From Vreelandella boliviensis LC1 (GTDB lineage Bacteria; Pseudomonadota; Gammaproteobacteria; Pseudomonadales; Halomonadaceae): DNA of 64,000 nt. The stretch covers positions 1,351,542 through 1,415,541 of the forward strand of contig NZ_JH393257.1 of assembly GCF_000236035.1 (NCBI RefSeq), given 5' to 3'. Each line of letters starts with the position of its first letter. Positions within the stretch are counted from its first letter, which is position 1. Below the pieces are notes generated by a model. The model did no database searches. It was not told where the DNA came from and saw only the letters and a list, made by a program, of their open reading frames with translations. Positions 18,964 through 27,743 of the stretch are shown piece by piece. The position numbers were made by a program, and so were the translations under genes.

Positions 18964-19539
18964 ATGCCCACCCTACGCCACTTCACGTTGACCCTACTGC
19001 TCGGTGTGCTGGGCATGCTCCCCATCAGCTCCCAAGCAAACGACGCCACTTGGCATGCACTCCAAGAAGGCGGTTTGGTGATTCTAATGCGCCACTCCCT
19101 GGCCCCTGGCATTGGCGACCCGCCGGGCTTTGAGCGTGGCCACTGCGAGACTCAGCGCAATCTCTCTGCTCAGGGCCGCGTTCAGGCTGAAGCTACTGGC
19201 CGTGCATTTCGTGAGAGGAATATCCCTATTGCGTCGGTGTATTCATCGCGTTGGTGCCGGTCGTTGGATACCGCCGAGCTGATGGCTCTGGGCATTGTTG
19301 AACCTGCGCCGTGGTTAGACTCTTTCTTTCGCGGGCGCGGTGATCAGGCGTCAATTACCCAAACCGCCCAGCAGCAGATTGCCGCATGGCAGGGACCGGG
19401 CAATTTGCTGCTGATCACTCATCAGGTAAATATCACGGCATTGGTGGGTAGCGGAGTGGGTTCGGGAGAAATGATTGTGGTGAATCCGGCTGGAGGTAGG
19501 TTGCAGGTAGTCGGGCGGTTAAACGTTAGCGGCAACTAA
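18964..19539 (+). CDS. Histidine phosphatase family protein, exported
   Basis: 191 aa. An N-terminal signal peptide (TLRHFTLTLLLGVLGMLPIS, cleavage after SSQA) is followed by a phosphohistidine-type phosphatase core: VILMRHSLAPG carries the nucleophilic His in an RHS variant of the RHG motif, VYSSRWCRSLDTAELM the second Arg, and LLITHQVN the second catalytic His. The frame opens at 18868, but the ATG at 18964 begins the signal peptide and has GGAG 11 nt upstream. Likely periplasmic; substrate unknown. The short length without an insertion cap resembles SixA-like members. Confidence 0.82.
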   Translation: MPTLRHFTLTLLLGVLGMLPISSQANDATWHALQEGGLVILMRHSLAPGIGDPPGFERGHCETQRNLSAQGRVQAEATGRAFRERNIPIASVYSSRWCRSLDTAELMALGIVEPAPWLDSFFRGRGDQASITQTAQQQIAAWQGPGNLLLITHQVNITALVGSGVGSGEMIVVNPAGGRLQVVGRLNVSGN

Positions 19540-19601
19540 TTCGCTTCTTATGCCCTGAGCAGTTATAAACGAAAAACAGCGATACAGTTTAGGAGACCTT
19601 G

Positions 19602-20642
19602 ATGAAAGCCGTTGTTTTTGAGCAGTTTTCCGCCCCGCCGAGTATCCAGCAGTTGCCCGATCCTACGCCTGAACCTCACGGCGTGGTGGTGAAAGTCATG
19701 GCGAACGGGGTGTGCCGTAGCGATTGGCATGGCTGGGTAGGGCACGATACCGATATCCAGCTTCCCCACGTGCCGGGGCATGAGTTGGCCGGCGTTGTGG
19801 AAGCCGTTGGCAAAGATGTAACGCAATGGCGCGTTGGCGACCGCGTCACGGTGCCGTTCGTGGGTGGCTGCGGCACTTGCCCTGAGTGCCACTCCGGCAA
19901 TCATCAGGTGTGCGATAGCCAGTTTCAGCCCGGCTTTACGCACTGGGGTTCGTTTGCCGAGTACGTGGCTATTCACTACGCCGACGTCAATTTAGTCGCG
20001 CTACCCGAAACGCTCGATTTTGCGACGGCGGCCAGCTTGGGGTGTCGTTTCGTTACTTCATTTCGGGCGGTGGTCGATCAAGGCAAAACATCGGCAGGCC
20101 AATGGGTGGCTGTCCATGGCTGTGGCGGTGTAGGTCTATCGGCGGTGATGATTGCCAATGCTATCGGCGCTAACGTTGTCGCCATCGATATTTCGGAAGA
20201 CGCGCTGAATCTGGCCCGTCAATTGGGCGCTGTTGCCACCGTTAATGCTGCCAAGGTAGCCAATGTGGTTGAAGCGGTTGCGGAAATAACCCGAGGAGGC
20301 TCTCACGTATCCCTGGATGCGCTGGGCCACCCGACGACCTGCTTTAACTCCATCAGTAACCTACGTAAACGTGGCAAGCATGTTCAGGTTGGGCTGATGT
20401 TGGCTGAGAACAGCACACCGGCCATTCCGATGAGTAAAGTCATTGCCCACGAGCTTGAAATACTGGGCAGTCATGGTATGCAAGCGCATCGCTATGACGC
20501 CATGCTGGCGATGATAGAGTCAGGAAAGCTGGCGCCTAAAAAGCTTATTGGCAAACGGATCACCCTTGAGCAGTCGATTGATGCGCTGATGAACATGGAT
20601 AAGTTCGAAGGGTCAGGCGTGACGGTGGTGACCGAGTTTTGA
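19602..20642 (+). CDS. Zinc-dependent alcohol dehydrogenase family protein
   Basis: 346 aa medium-chain dehydrogenase/reductase. The catalytic-zinc region includes [10 protein letters not shown] and [12 protein letters not shown]; the structural-zinc lobe has four Cys in [17 protein letters not shown]. The Rossmann nucleotide-binding motif is [20 protein letters not shown] lies 6 nt before the ATG at 19602; the in-frame TTG just before it is not needed. The substrate cannot be assigned. It stands alone between the phosphatase and pirin genes, all on the plus strand. Confidence 0.88.
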   Translation: MKAVVFEQFSAPPSIQQLPDPTPEPHGVVVKVMANGVCRSDWHGWVGHDTDIQLPHVPGHELAGVVEAVGKDVTQWRVGDRVTVPFVGGCGTCPECHSGNHQVCDSQFQPGFTHWGSFAEYVAIHYADVNLVALPETLDFATAASLGCRFVTSFRAVVDQGKTSAGQWVAVHGCGGVGLSAVMIANAIGANVVAIDISEDALNLARQLGAVATVNAAKVANVVEAVAEITRGGSHVSLDALGHPTTCFNSISNLRKRGKHVQVGLMLAENSTPAIPMSKVIAHELEILGSHGMQAHRYDAMLAMIESGKLAPKKLIGKRITLEQSIDALMNMDKFEGSGVTVVTEF

Positions 20643-20754
20643 GGAAACCGCTGAGTGGTTTATAACAATTTCCTGCAACGAAACGGGGCAAATTATTCGC
20701 TCCTCATCTGCTGCCGTAGGTTTTACGCTGGGCGGTATTGATAAGGAGTCAGTT

Positions 20755-21630
20755 ATGCCATCAGATACTAAACAAACAGCACGCCGGGTGATCGCCCAGC
20801 ACCCGGCCACGCGCGATGATATCGGTGATTTAGTCACTCGGCGTCCGCTACCGGGCCCACAGCTTGAACAGCTCGATCCGTTTCTGTTTCTTAACCACCA
20901 CGGCCCGCAGACGTATCCGGCCAATAACCGTGGTCTGCCGTTTGGCCCACACCCGCATCGTGGGTTTGAAACAGTCACCTTTATTTTGGAAGGCTCGCTG
21001 GCTCATGCGGATAGCGCCAAGCATCAAAGCGTCATTCACGCCGGTGGCGTGCAGTGGATGACCGCGGGTAGCGGCATCGTGCACGCGGAAATTTCACCGC
21101 CGGAGTTTCTCCGCGAGGGCGGCCCGCTGGAAATTCTGCAGCTGTGGGTCAACCTGCCTGCCAACTTGAAGATGAGCGAGCCGCGCTATGTGGGATTGCA
21201 GCAGGAGTCGATTCCTGCCATTGCGCTTCCAGGTGGCGGTGAGCTGAACCTGATTGCCGGTGAGTGGCAGGATAGCGTTGGCCCTATCGACTCGCTAACC
21301 GGCGTGTTTATGTCGACGCTACGGTTGCCTGCCGGTAGCCAGGAACAGTTGCCCGTAGCGCCAGGGCGGCAGGTGTTTCTCTACGTGGTGAATGGTGATA
21401 TCACAGTGGGCGGCGAGTCAGTCAAGCCACACCATCTGATTGAAGTAGACCGTGATGGTGACAGCCTCGAAATCGAAGCCAGCAGCAACGCACGCCTGCT
21501 GTTTGGCCATGGAGAGGTGATTGATGAGCCGGTCTATTCCCACGGCCCCTTCGTGATGAATACCCGCGAAGAGATCGTTCAGGCGGTGGAGGACTACCAG
21601 AACGGCAAATTTGGCGGGCTAGATGCTTAG
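20755..21630 (+). CDS. Pirin family protein
   Basis: 291 aa bicupin. The N-terminal cupin has the pirin metal ligands His66 and His68 in PHPHRGFET and His110/Glu112 in IVHAEI, followed by the pirin C-terminal domain. Bacterial pirins include quercetinase-like enzymes and regulators; the exact role here is unknown. AAGGAG precedes the ATG. It ends 3 bp before the convergent glycosylase stop. Confidence 0.9.
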   Translation: MPSDTKQTARRVIAQHPATRDDIGDLVTRRPLPGPQLEQLDPFLFLNHHGPQTYPANNRGLPFGPHPHRGFETVTFILEGSLAHADSAKHQSVIHAGGVQWMTAGSGIVHAEISPPEFLREGGPLEILQLWVNLPANLKMSEPRYVGLQQESIPAIALPGGGELNLIAGEWQDSVGPIDSLTGVFMSTLRLPAGSQEQLPVAPGRQVFLYVVNGDITVGGESVKPHHLIEVDRDGDSLEIEASSNARLLFGHGEVIDEPVYSHGPFVMNTREEIVQAVEDYQNGKFGGLDA

Positions 21631-21633
21631 TAT

Positions 21634-22260
21634 TTAAAGCGGCTCGCCGCGATAGTAGTGCCACAGAAATAGCGAACCCACGCTACGCCAGGGCGCCCAG
21701 TGTTCTACCAACTGGCGCGCCTGCTTCGGAGTCGGCTTATTGTCCATACCTTTTAAGCGGCCTAAGGCGACACGCAGCGCTAAGTCGTCTGCGGGGAAAA
21801 TGTCCTGACGTTTCAGCGAAAACATTAGGTAAATCTCAGCGCTCCAACGGCCAAAGCCGCGTAGCTCAGTAATCGCGGCTATGGCTTCATCATCGCTTAG
21901 CTGTTCAAGCCCCTCTGCGCTAAAAGTGCCTGCCAACTCTGCTTCTGCCAGCCCTTTGGCGTACTCGATCTTGCGCCAGGAGAGCCCCGCATCGCGCAGC
22001 GCTTGGCCCTCTACCTCCATCACTGCCTTGGCGTGCAGCTCGGGCAGCAGTGTATTTACACGGCCCATAATCGCGCGGGCCGCTTCGGTGGATAGCTGTT
22101 GGCTAACGATGGTGGAGAAGAACGTCGCAAAGCCTTTATCACGCTCCCGAGGTGGGGGCGCCCCCACTAGCGGCAGGGCACGGGCGATATCCGGGTCGGC
22201 CTTGGCAAGTGCTGCCATGGCGTGCTCGATGGTGTTCAAGGATGAGTCGTTAGATGTCAT
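21634..22260 (-). CDS. HhH-GPD family DNA glycosylase, AlkA-like
   Basis: About 208 aa. The helix-hairpin-helix and Gly/Pro-Asp signature is clear: ELRGFGRWSAEIYLMFSL followed by IFPADDLALR with the catalytic Asp. This core is shared with 3-methyladenine glycosylase II, which removes alkylated bases. It lacks the AlkA N-terminal domain, as many compact members do. Two adjacent ATGs exist (22263 and 22260); AGGAG is 2 nt from the first and 5 nt from the second, so 22260 is preferred. It is divergent from the hipA-like gene, and the first palindrome of that region lies about 20 bp upstream. Confidence 0.85.
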   Translation of the reverse strand: MTSNDSSLNTIEHAMAALAKADPDIARALPLVGAPPPRERDKGFATFFSTIVSQQLSTEAARAIMGRVNTLLPELHAKAVMEVEGQALRDAGLSWRKIEYAKGLAEAELAGTFSAEGLEQLSDDEAIAAITELRGFGRWSAEIYLMFSLKRQDIFPADDLALRVALGRLKGMDNKPTPKQARQLVEHWAPWRSVGSLFLWHYYRGEPL

Positions 22261-22279
22261 CATTACTCCTGCCTAGAAA

Positions 22280-22297
22280 TGAGTATTTTATTGCTCA
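22280..22297. promoter_or_regulatory. Operator-like palindrome 1 upstream of hipA-like gene
   Basis: TGAGTA-TTTTAT-TGCTCA; first of three 18-bp copies of a TGAGyA-N6-TGCwCA palindrome. Confidence 0.6.
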
Positions 22298-22320
22298 CTA
22301 GTTGGGTTTTTATCTATTTA

Positions 22321-22338
22321 TGAGTATTAAAATGCACA
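22321..22338. promoter_or_regulatory. Operator-like palindrome 2, over a candidate -10
   Basis: TGAGTA-TTAAAA-TGCACA, 41 bp from copy 1. It overlaps TATTAA (22325-22330), a possible -10 with TTGGGT (22302-22307) 17 bp upstream as -35. Confidence 0.6.
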
Positions 22339-22362
22339 CTATCTTGCTGTGAGCTAGACTAT

Positions 22363-22380
22363 TGAGCATTAAGCTGCTCA
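22363..22380. promoter_or_regulatory. Operator-like palindrome 3 upstream of hipA-like gene
   Basis: TGAGCA-TTAAGC-TGCTCA, perfect 6-bp arms, 42 bp from copy 2. A further half site TGCTCA is at 22390-22395, next to the ribosome site. Confidence 0.6.
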
Positions 22381-22411
22381 GTTATTAACTGCTCAATTAA
22401 GGTGGCTCGCG

Positions 22412-23755
22412 TTGTTAACCGTCCAAGTCTTCCTCAATGGCCAGTGGCACGATGCCGCCGAGCTAGTGATTGAACACCCGGAGCAGGGTCGCCGTGGGCC
22501 TGCGCGTTTGGGCTATATCACCGATTATGCCCTTAAATGGCTAGATCGCGATGACGAGCATGCTTGCAGCCTGCGTTTGCCGATTGAGCTAATGAATACT
22601 CATCAATCGCCACGCTGGTTCGCTTTTTTGGACGATATCATGCCTTCTGGGGCCAGCCGTCGTTACTGGGTCACACAGTTGGGAATATCGGCGCTTACCG
22701 AGGCTGAACAAGATTACGCCCTATTGGCGAAAGGGACGATTGCGCCGGTGGGTAATTTACGTATTAAAGAGGCGCTTCCCGAGCGTCCCGCAGGCAGCAC
22801 GCTTGAGCAGCAGCGTTTTGCCTTACGTGACGTTGTGGATCGAGATAGTGATTTTCTCGCCTATGCACAGCAGATGGGTGCTGCTGGGGGCGGCGCGACC
22901 GGGGCAGGCGGTGAAGCGCCGAAGCTATTGCTGCGCTGTACGCCAGACGATCAGGTCTGGATCGATACCTATCAGGATGATGCGACGAATACCGACCCGC
23001 ATTACCTGGTGAAATTTCCTCGCGGCCAGCGAACCGAGCTTGATAACAATATCCTTCGCGCCGAATACCATTTCTATCATGAGCTGTCGTCACTTGGCAT
23101 AGCGACCATCGACACTCAAGGGATGTGGCTACAGGAAGGCGAGCACTATCCATCGCTGTGGTTGCCCCGCTTTGATGTTGATTACCCCGCTGGGAAGCGA
23201 ACGCTGTATGGGCTGGAGTCGGTTTATTCCGTAATGGAGCGTCAGCCGGGAAGTTTTTTAAACCATTTTGTGGTGATTGAGGCACTGGTTGGCCTGTTGA
23301 GCCAGCAATACTGCGTTCGCGAGTCGGGAGGTCATTTTGATACGGCGCGTTTCGTGAGCGAGTGGGTGAAACGCGATCTGCTTAATGTCGCTTTTGCTAA
23401 TAGCGATAACCATGGCCGCAATACGGCGCTGTTGAAAACGCCTCAAGGAATCTGGCTGGCACCTGTCTACGATTTTGCGCCCATGAAGGCTGACCCTGAA
23501 GGCATTATTCGTACCACCACCTGGGGGGCGCCGTTTGAAGAGGGGCGTGAATTTAACTGGGAAGCCATTGCGGAGAACTTAAATGCCTATGTGCCAGCAG
23601 ATCAGTTGATGGCAGAGCTAAAAACGCTAGGAAACCAGTTGGTTGGTTTAAAAGACCGGCTTGCTGCGCGGGGAGTGCCGGAAGCGTTGTTAGCATCTAA
23701 TGCGGTGGGGTTGAATTATCTGGACGCTAAGCTGCATCGCTGGGGGCTGGTATGA
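22412..23755 (+). CDS. HipA-like serine/threonine kinase toxin
   Basis: 447 aa. A HipA N-terminal domain is followed by the kinase lobe: Gly-rich loop region near residues 155-168 (GAAGGGATGAGGE), catalytic loop NSDNHGRN near 329-336 supplying Asp and Asn, and the metal-binding Asp in YDFAPMK near 353. HipA kinases inactivate targets such as glutamyl-tRNA synthetase and induce growth arrest. The start is a TTG at 22412 with AAGGTGG 6 nt upstream; a weak start could keep toxin levels low. Toxin-first order (E. coli has hipB first). The three palindromes upstream are probable binding sites for the partner protein. Target not predictable. Confidence 0.88.
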   Translation: MLTVQVFLNGQWHDAAELVIEHPEQGRRGPARLGYITDYALKWLDRDDEHACSLRLPIELMNTHQSPRWFAFLDDIMPSGASRRYWVTQLGISALTEAEQDYALLAKGTIAPVGNLRIKEALPERPAGSTLEQQRFALRDVVDRDSDFLAYAQQMGAAGGGATGAGGEAPKLLLRCTPDDQVWIDTYQDDATNTDPHYLVKFPRGQRTELDNNILRAEYHFYHELSSLGIATIDTQGMWLQEGEHYPSLWLPRFDVDYPAGKRTLYGLESVYSVMERQPGSFLNHFVVIEALVGLLSQQYCVRESGGHFDTARFVSEWVKRDLLNVAFANSDNHGRNTALLKTPQGIWLAPVYDFAPMKADPEGIIRTTTWGAPFEEGREFNWEAIAENLNAYVPADQLMAELKTLGNQLVGLKDRLAARGVPEALLASNAVGLNYLDAKLHRWGLV

Positions 23756-23773
23756 AGCGCAAGGAGAGCTCTT

Positions 23774-24094
23774 ATGAAACGTAAACAACTCTCTAGCATT
23801 GAGCGCGAGGCACTGCTTATGGAGTTATTGTCCCAGCTGCTGCGGGAAGAGATCAGCTCAGGGCAGGTGCTGCGTCAGCTACGCCGCGAAGTGCTGGGAA
23901 TGTCGCAGACACAATATGCCGAGCTGGTAGGTATCAGCCGTCGCTCCTTGTCCGATCTAGAGGCCGATAAAGCAAGCCCTACACTATCCCTGCTCAACCA
24001 AGTATTCCGCCCGTTGGGTCTGCAAACCGGCTTGGTGCCGCGTAACCGTCAGCTGCGTGAGCGTTTGCTTTCAGTGGGCCCCCCTAGCGCCTGA
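23774..24094 (+). CDS. HipB-like HTH antitoxin
   Basis: 106 aa. An XRE-type helix-turn-helix is evident: RREVLGMSQTQYAELVGISRRSLSDLEADKASPTLSLLNQVFRPLG. AAGGAG lies 8 nt before the ATG, 18 bp after the kinase gene, so the two are co-transcribed. HipB proteins neutralise HipA and repress their operon by binding upstream palindromes, which fits the three sites at 22280-22380. A C-terminal tail RNRQLRERLLSVG could carry a degradation or interaction segment. Confidence 0.88.
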   Translation: MKRKQLSSIEREALLMELLSQLLREEISSGQVLRQLRREVLGMSQTQYAELVGISRRSLSDLEADKASPTLSLLNQVFRPLGLQTGLVPRNRQLRERLLSVGPPSA

Positions 24095-24220
24095 CTGCCA
24101 AGCACCTTATCCAAATATTTCCTATTCAGCCCAACTAAACGATTGAGTTCGCCCGCTAACTTTTTAAACATAGCGTGTTTCTACTTTCGTCTAATCCTGC
24201 GATCATTTAGCGCTAATCGA

Positions 24221-24240
24221 GATACCAACAGGGCGGTATC
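24221..24240. repeat. Inverted repeat before MFS gene
   Basis: GATACC (24221-24226) and GGTATC (24235-24240), 8-bp spacer, immediately before the AAGGAG ribosome site. It may be an operator or mRNA hairpin. The rest of the 160-bp gap after the hipB-like gene shows nothing I recognise. Confidence 0.4.
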
Positions 24241-24254
24241 CCAAGGAGATAAGC

Positions 24255-25484
24255 ATGCAGGATTCGACAACATCGTTATCTCAAGATCAGGCGTCGTCTC
24301 AAGGGCTGGCGCGCAACCCGCGTTTGGCCGAATTTGTTTTGGCGCTGGGTGGCTTTGGGATTGGCACCAGCGAGTTCGTCATTATGGGCTTGATGAACCG
24401 CGTGGCGGGTGATTTAGCCGTAACCGTGCCGCAAGTGGGTTATGCCATAAGCAGCTACGCGCTGGGCGTGGTGGTCGGCGCGCCGCTGATTTCCGCGCTG
24501 GCCGCGCGGGTGCCGAGGCGGCCACTGTTGATCATTCTGATGCTGGTGTTTGCGGTGGGCAATATTGCCAGCGCCATGGCGCCGGGGTTCTGGTCATTCG
24601 TGGGCCTGCGTTTTCTTGCGGGCTTGCCCCATGGGGCCTATTTTGGCATCGCTGCGTTGGTGGCCGCGGGAGCGGTGCCAGTAGACCAACGGGCGCGGGC
24701 AATTTCGCGGGTGATGATGGGTTTAACCGTGGCGATTTTGATCGGTGCGCCGCTGGGTACCTGGGCGGGCAACCTGTTGGGCTGGCAGATCGCCTTTGCG
24801 GGTGTCGGCGGCATTGCGCTGCTCACCGCCCTGTTGATTCGGCTTTATGTTCCGGTTCAGCCCGTCGATACCCTCGCAAGCCCTGTGCGTGAACTGTCCG
24901 CGCTGCTTAAGCAGCGGGTGTTGGTCACCCTGGCGCTTGCCTGTATCGGCTGCGGGGGCATGTTCGCCATTTTTAGCTATGTCATGCCGACGTTAACCCA
25001 GCAGGCGGGCATGAGCGAAGCGCTGGGGCCGCTGGTGCTGGTGATCTTCGGCTTGGGCTCCATTGCCGGTAATTTAATCGGCGGGCGCATGGCGGATAAA
25101 AACCTGATGCGCGCCATACCAACCATCTTGCTTTGGTGTGGGGTGATCCAGGGGTTGTTTTACTTTGCAGCGAATAACGTTTGGACGGGGCTGCTGTTTG
25201 TTGGCTTGGTGGGTACCAGTATGGCCCTGGCACCTTCGTTACAAACCCGCTTAATGGATGTGGCCGAAGATGCTCAGACCATGGCGGCCTCGCTCAACCA
25301 TGCGGCCTTCAACGGTGCCAATGCACTAGGGGCATGGCTTGCAGGCCTGGCAATCAGCGCTGGCTTTAGCTGGTCGAGCACTGGCTTAGTGGGCGCTGGC
25401 TTAGCGCTCTGCGGATTGGTGATTTGCGCCGGTGGGCGCTGGCTGGAAAAGCGCACGTATGGCGCCGTGGCCCAGCGTGCATAG
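24255..25484 (+). CDS. MFS transporter, AraJ/drug-efflux type
   Basis: 409 aa with about 12 hydrophobic segments. It belongs to the DHA1-type exporters: GTSEFVIMGL in TM1, GDLAVTVPQVGYAISSYALG leading into TM2, the loop motif AARVPRRPLLI, and motif C-like RVMMGLTVAILIGAPLGTW in TM5. Such proteins export sugars or drugs with proton exchange; specificity cannot be told. AAGGAG is 6 nt before the ATG. Single gene. Confidence 0.88.
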   Translation: MQDSTTSLSQDQASSQGLARNPRLAEFVLALGGFGIGTSEFVIMGLMNRVAGDLAVTVPQVGYAISSYALGVVVGAPLISALAARVPRRPLLIILMLVFAVGNIASAMAPGFWSFVGLRFLAGLPHGAYFGIAALVAAGAVPVDQRARAISRVMMGLTVAILIGAPLGTWAGNLLGWQIAFAGVGGIALLTALLIRLYVPVQPVDTLASPVRELSALLKQRVLVTLALACIGCGGMFAIFSYVMPTLTQQAGMSEALGPLVLVIFGLGSIAGNLIGGRMADKNLMRAIPTILLWCGVIQGLFYFAANNVWTGLLFVGLVGTSMALAPSLQTRLMDVAEDAQTMAASLNHAAFNGANALGAWLAGLAISAGFSWSSTGLVGAGLALCGLVICAGGRWLEKRTYGAVAQRA

Positions 25485-25491
25485 CTTTGCC

Positions 25492-25526
25492 TAACGTTGC
25501 ATCGTTATTGAACATTTGCAACGTTA
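25492..25526. repeat. Inverted repeat with nested direct repeats
   Basis: Perfect 10-bp arms TAACGTTGCA (25492-25501) and TGCAACGTTA (25517-25526), 15-bp spacer. Overlapping direct repeats CGTTATTGAACA (25504-25515) and CGTTATCGAACA (25522-25533). No T-run, so an operator or RNA fold is more likely than a terminator. Confidence 0.6.
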
Positions 25527-25605
25527 TCGAACAGTGATAATTAATATGGCTAAAAAGTTGAATCCTCTCTAATGTGTAAGAGCAGTAACCCATAAGGAGA
25601 TGACT

Positions 25606-25864
25606 ATGCACATTCAGGTATTGAATTCGACACGCATATTGGCCCTCGGCGCGGTAATGGCGTTAACCATTGGCTTGGCAGGCTGCGGAACCTCGACCGG
25701 AGAGCGCGCCACTAGCGGCGCCGGTATCGGTGCTGCCGTTGGCGCGGGTGCCGCTGCCGTAACGGGCGGGAGCGGCGAGCGTCGTCCAAGGCGCTGTTAT
25801 CGGCGGTGGCGTTGGTGCTGCGACCGGTGCCGCCACGGACGAAGATGATATCAACCTCGAATAA
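25606..25864 (+). pseudogene. Glycine-zipper lipoprotein, apparent frameshift
   Basis: AAGGAG and an ATG at 25606 begin a lipoprotein signal (LGAVMALTIGLAGCG, lipobox LAGC) and a Gly/Ala zipper (GAGIGAAVGAGAAAVTGG). The frame then turns into an Arg/Cys-rich tail. The neighbouring +1 frame continues the zipper (VVQGAVIGGGVGAATGAAT) and ends acidic (DEDDINLE) at 25862-25864. Removing one G from the GGG at 25768-25770 joins the halves into an uninterrupted protein of about 85 aa. So this is either a real frameshift, a phase-variable tract, or a base-calling error. The intact form would be a small outer-membrane or periplasmic-face lipoprotein. Confidence 0.75.
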
Positions 25865-25880
25865 AGTCGTGGTTGATCTA

Positions 25881-26576
25881 TTAGCGACATAGCCTAAATC
25901 CGCGCATGCCCATATGAAAGTGATCGGCATGCGCGGCGTTGTAGTCAGGCCCTAGCACGTTGCCAAAGGTATTGCAGGCGCCATCCCGTGCGGCGCGTAG
26001 AAACTCCCCCACCTCACCTTCATCATCCCAGTGATTGATCAGCGTGATGCGCTGGCCGTTGTCAAACTGAAACCCCACCACATCCAGCGCCTCAGCGGTG
26101 GCGTGTTCGCTGCGCCTGCCGGTTTCGCGGCCATAAACATTCCGGCAGGCAAAGCTACCCACATGATTAACCTGGCTCACCCGGCTGCCCATAATCTCCT
26201 CGGCAGCAGGCTGTAACGCGTGGCGTTCATACATAACCCACGCCAGTGCCATGGGGCAGGAGGCCACGAAACTCTGATTGAAGGCGACCCCGCTAGACTG
26301 CATGCGAACGATATTGGAAAGCGGGCAGCTCGCCATAGGGGCGTAATCGGCCAACGGTGTGTAGCGCAGCTCACCTTCAGGGACGGTATCTAATGCAGCT
26401 ATACAGCCTGCGCGGTCATCCGCCAAGCGGCTTAGCTTGAGTTGCGTGACCGGCGTAATTGGGTCGTCAATATGCAGCGGTGCCCAAGGCGCCCAGTGGC
26501 GTGGAATCTCGATAATGCCTTTTTGCAGGGCTACGCCCAGCGCAATCAGACCTAGAATAAACAGCGTACTGCGCAT
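25881..26576 (-). CDS. Extensin-like C-terminal domain protein
   Basis: 231 aa. An N-terminal hydrophobic segment (STLFILGLIALGVALQKG) anchors or exports it. The rest matches the bacterial extensin-like domain (PF06904): CPL...VASCPMALAW, a GSFACRNVYGR segment, SEHATAEALDVVGF, and the C-terminal AAHADHFHMG with paired His resembling the D,D-carboxypeptidase-like zinc site; four or more Cys suggest disulfides. Probably acts on cell wall in the periplasm. The frame is open to 26660, but the ATG at 26576 has GGAGGT 5 nt upstream and starts the signal. Convergent with the lipoprotein. Confidence 0.83.
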   Translation of the reverse strand: MRSTLFILGLIALGVALQKGIIEIPRHWAPWAPLHIDDPITPVTQLKLSRLADDRAGCIAALDTVPEGELRYTPLADYAPMASCPLSNIVRMQSSGVAFNQSFVASCPMALAWVMYERHALQPAAEEIMGSRVSQVNHVGSFACRNVYGRETGRRSEHATAEALDVVGFQFDNGQRITLINHWDDEGEVGEFLRAARDGACNTFGNVLGPDYNAAHADHFHMGMRGFRLCR

Positions 26577-26708
26577 GCCTACCTCCCTGTATGTCTCCGC
26601 CAACGCTACAGTCGTAACGATGGGTGTGCGATACTGCGCAGCCTTGCTGCTCTGCTGCAATCGCTCTAGTTATTTTTTGCTACTTTTTCCGCTACTTATT
26701 TTCGCTAA

Positions 26709-27359
<651 letters not shown>

Positions 27360-27387
27360 TCTATCTGGTTCTACATCTTTTTTCGCT

Positions 27388-27427
27388 GGGCCGACGCCGT
27401 TTTTCAACTCAAAAACGGTGTCGGCCC
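27388..27427 (+). promoter_or_regulatory. Long hairpin between gmk and rpoZ
   Basis: 17-bp arms (27388-27404 and 27411-27427), one G-U pair, 6-nt loop; GGGCCGACGCCG pairs with CGGTGTCGGCCC and the arms end in T5/A5. There is no T-run after it, but the left arm ends in TTTTT. It could be an attenuator, a processing site or a protective 3' end for gmk mRNA before the rpoZ ribosome site. Confidence 0.65.
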
Positions 27428-27453
27428 GGTTCTGTCATAACAGGAAGGCTCCC

Positions 27454-27711
27454 ATGGCTCGCGTAACCGTTGAAGATTGTCTAGAAAACGTTGAAAACCG
27501 CTTCAAGCTGGTAATGATTTCCACCCAGCGTGCTCGCCAGCTGGCGCGAGGCTCCCGCGATGCCCTGCTACCTTGGGAAAATGATAAACCCACGGTGATG
27601 GCACTGCGTGAAATTGCCGCAGGCCTGGTCGATCACACCGTACTTGACGAGCCCGTTGAAGCCGCTGTTCGTCCGCGCCCGGCTATGGCGCCTACTCATA
27701 TCGACGACTAA
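27454..27711 (+). CDS. rpoZ: RNA polymerase omega subunit
   Basis: 85 aa; starts [17 protein letters not shown] and contains [13 protein letters not shown], the conserved omega core. Omega helps assemble RNA polymerase and forms part of the ppGpp site 1. AGGAAGG is 5 nt before the ATG. The frame is open further upstream to 27418, inside the preceding hairpin's right arm, but that extension has no omega similarity. Confidence 0.95.
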   Translation: MARVTVEDCLENVENRFKLVMISTQRARQLARGSRDALLPWENDKPTVMALREIAAGLVDHTVLDEPVEAAVRPRPAMAPTHIDD

Positions 27712-27743
27712 CGTTTTCAACGAAACCGATAGAGGCGCGGTAG

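Noticed and set aside
18723..19112. 129-codon minus-strand open frame upstream of hsdR
   Set aside because: It overlaps the phosphatase gene and lacks a family match or start signal.
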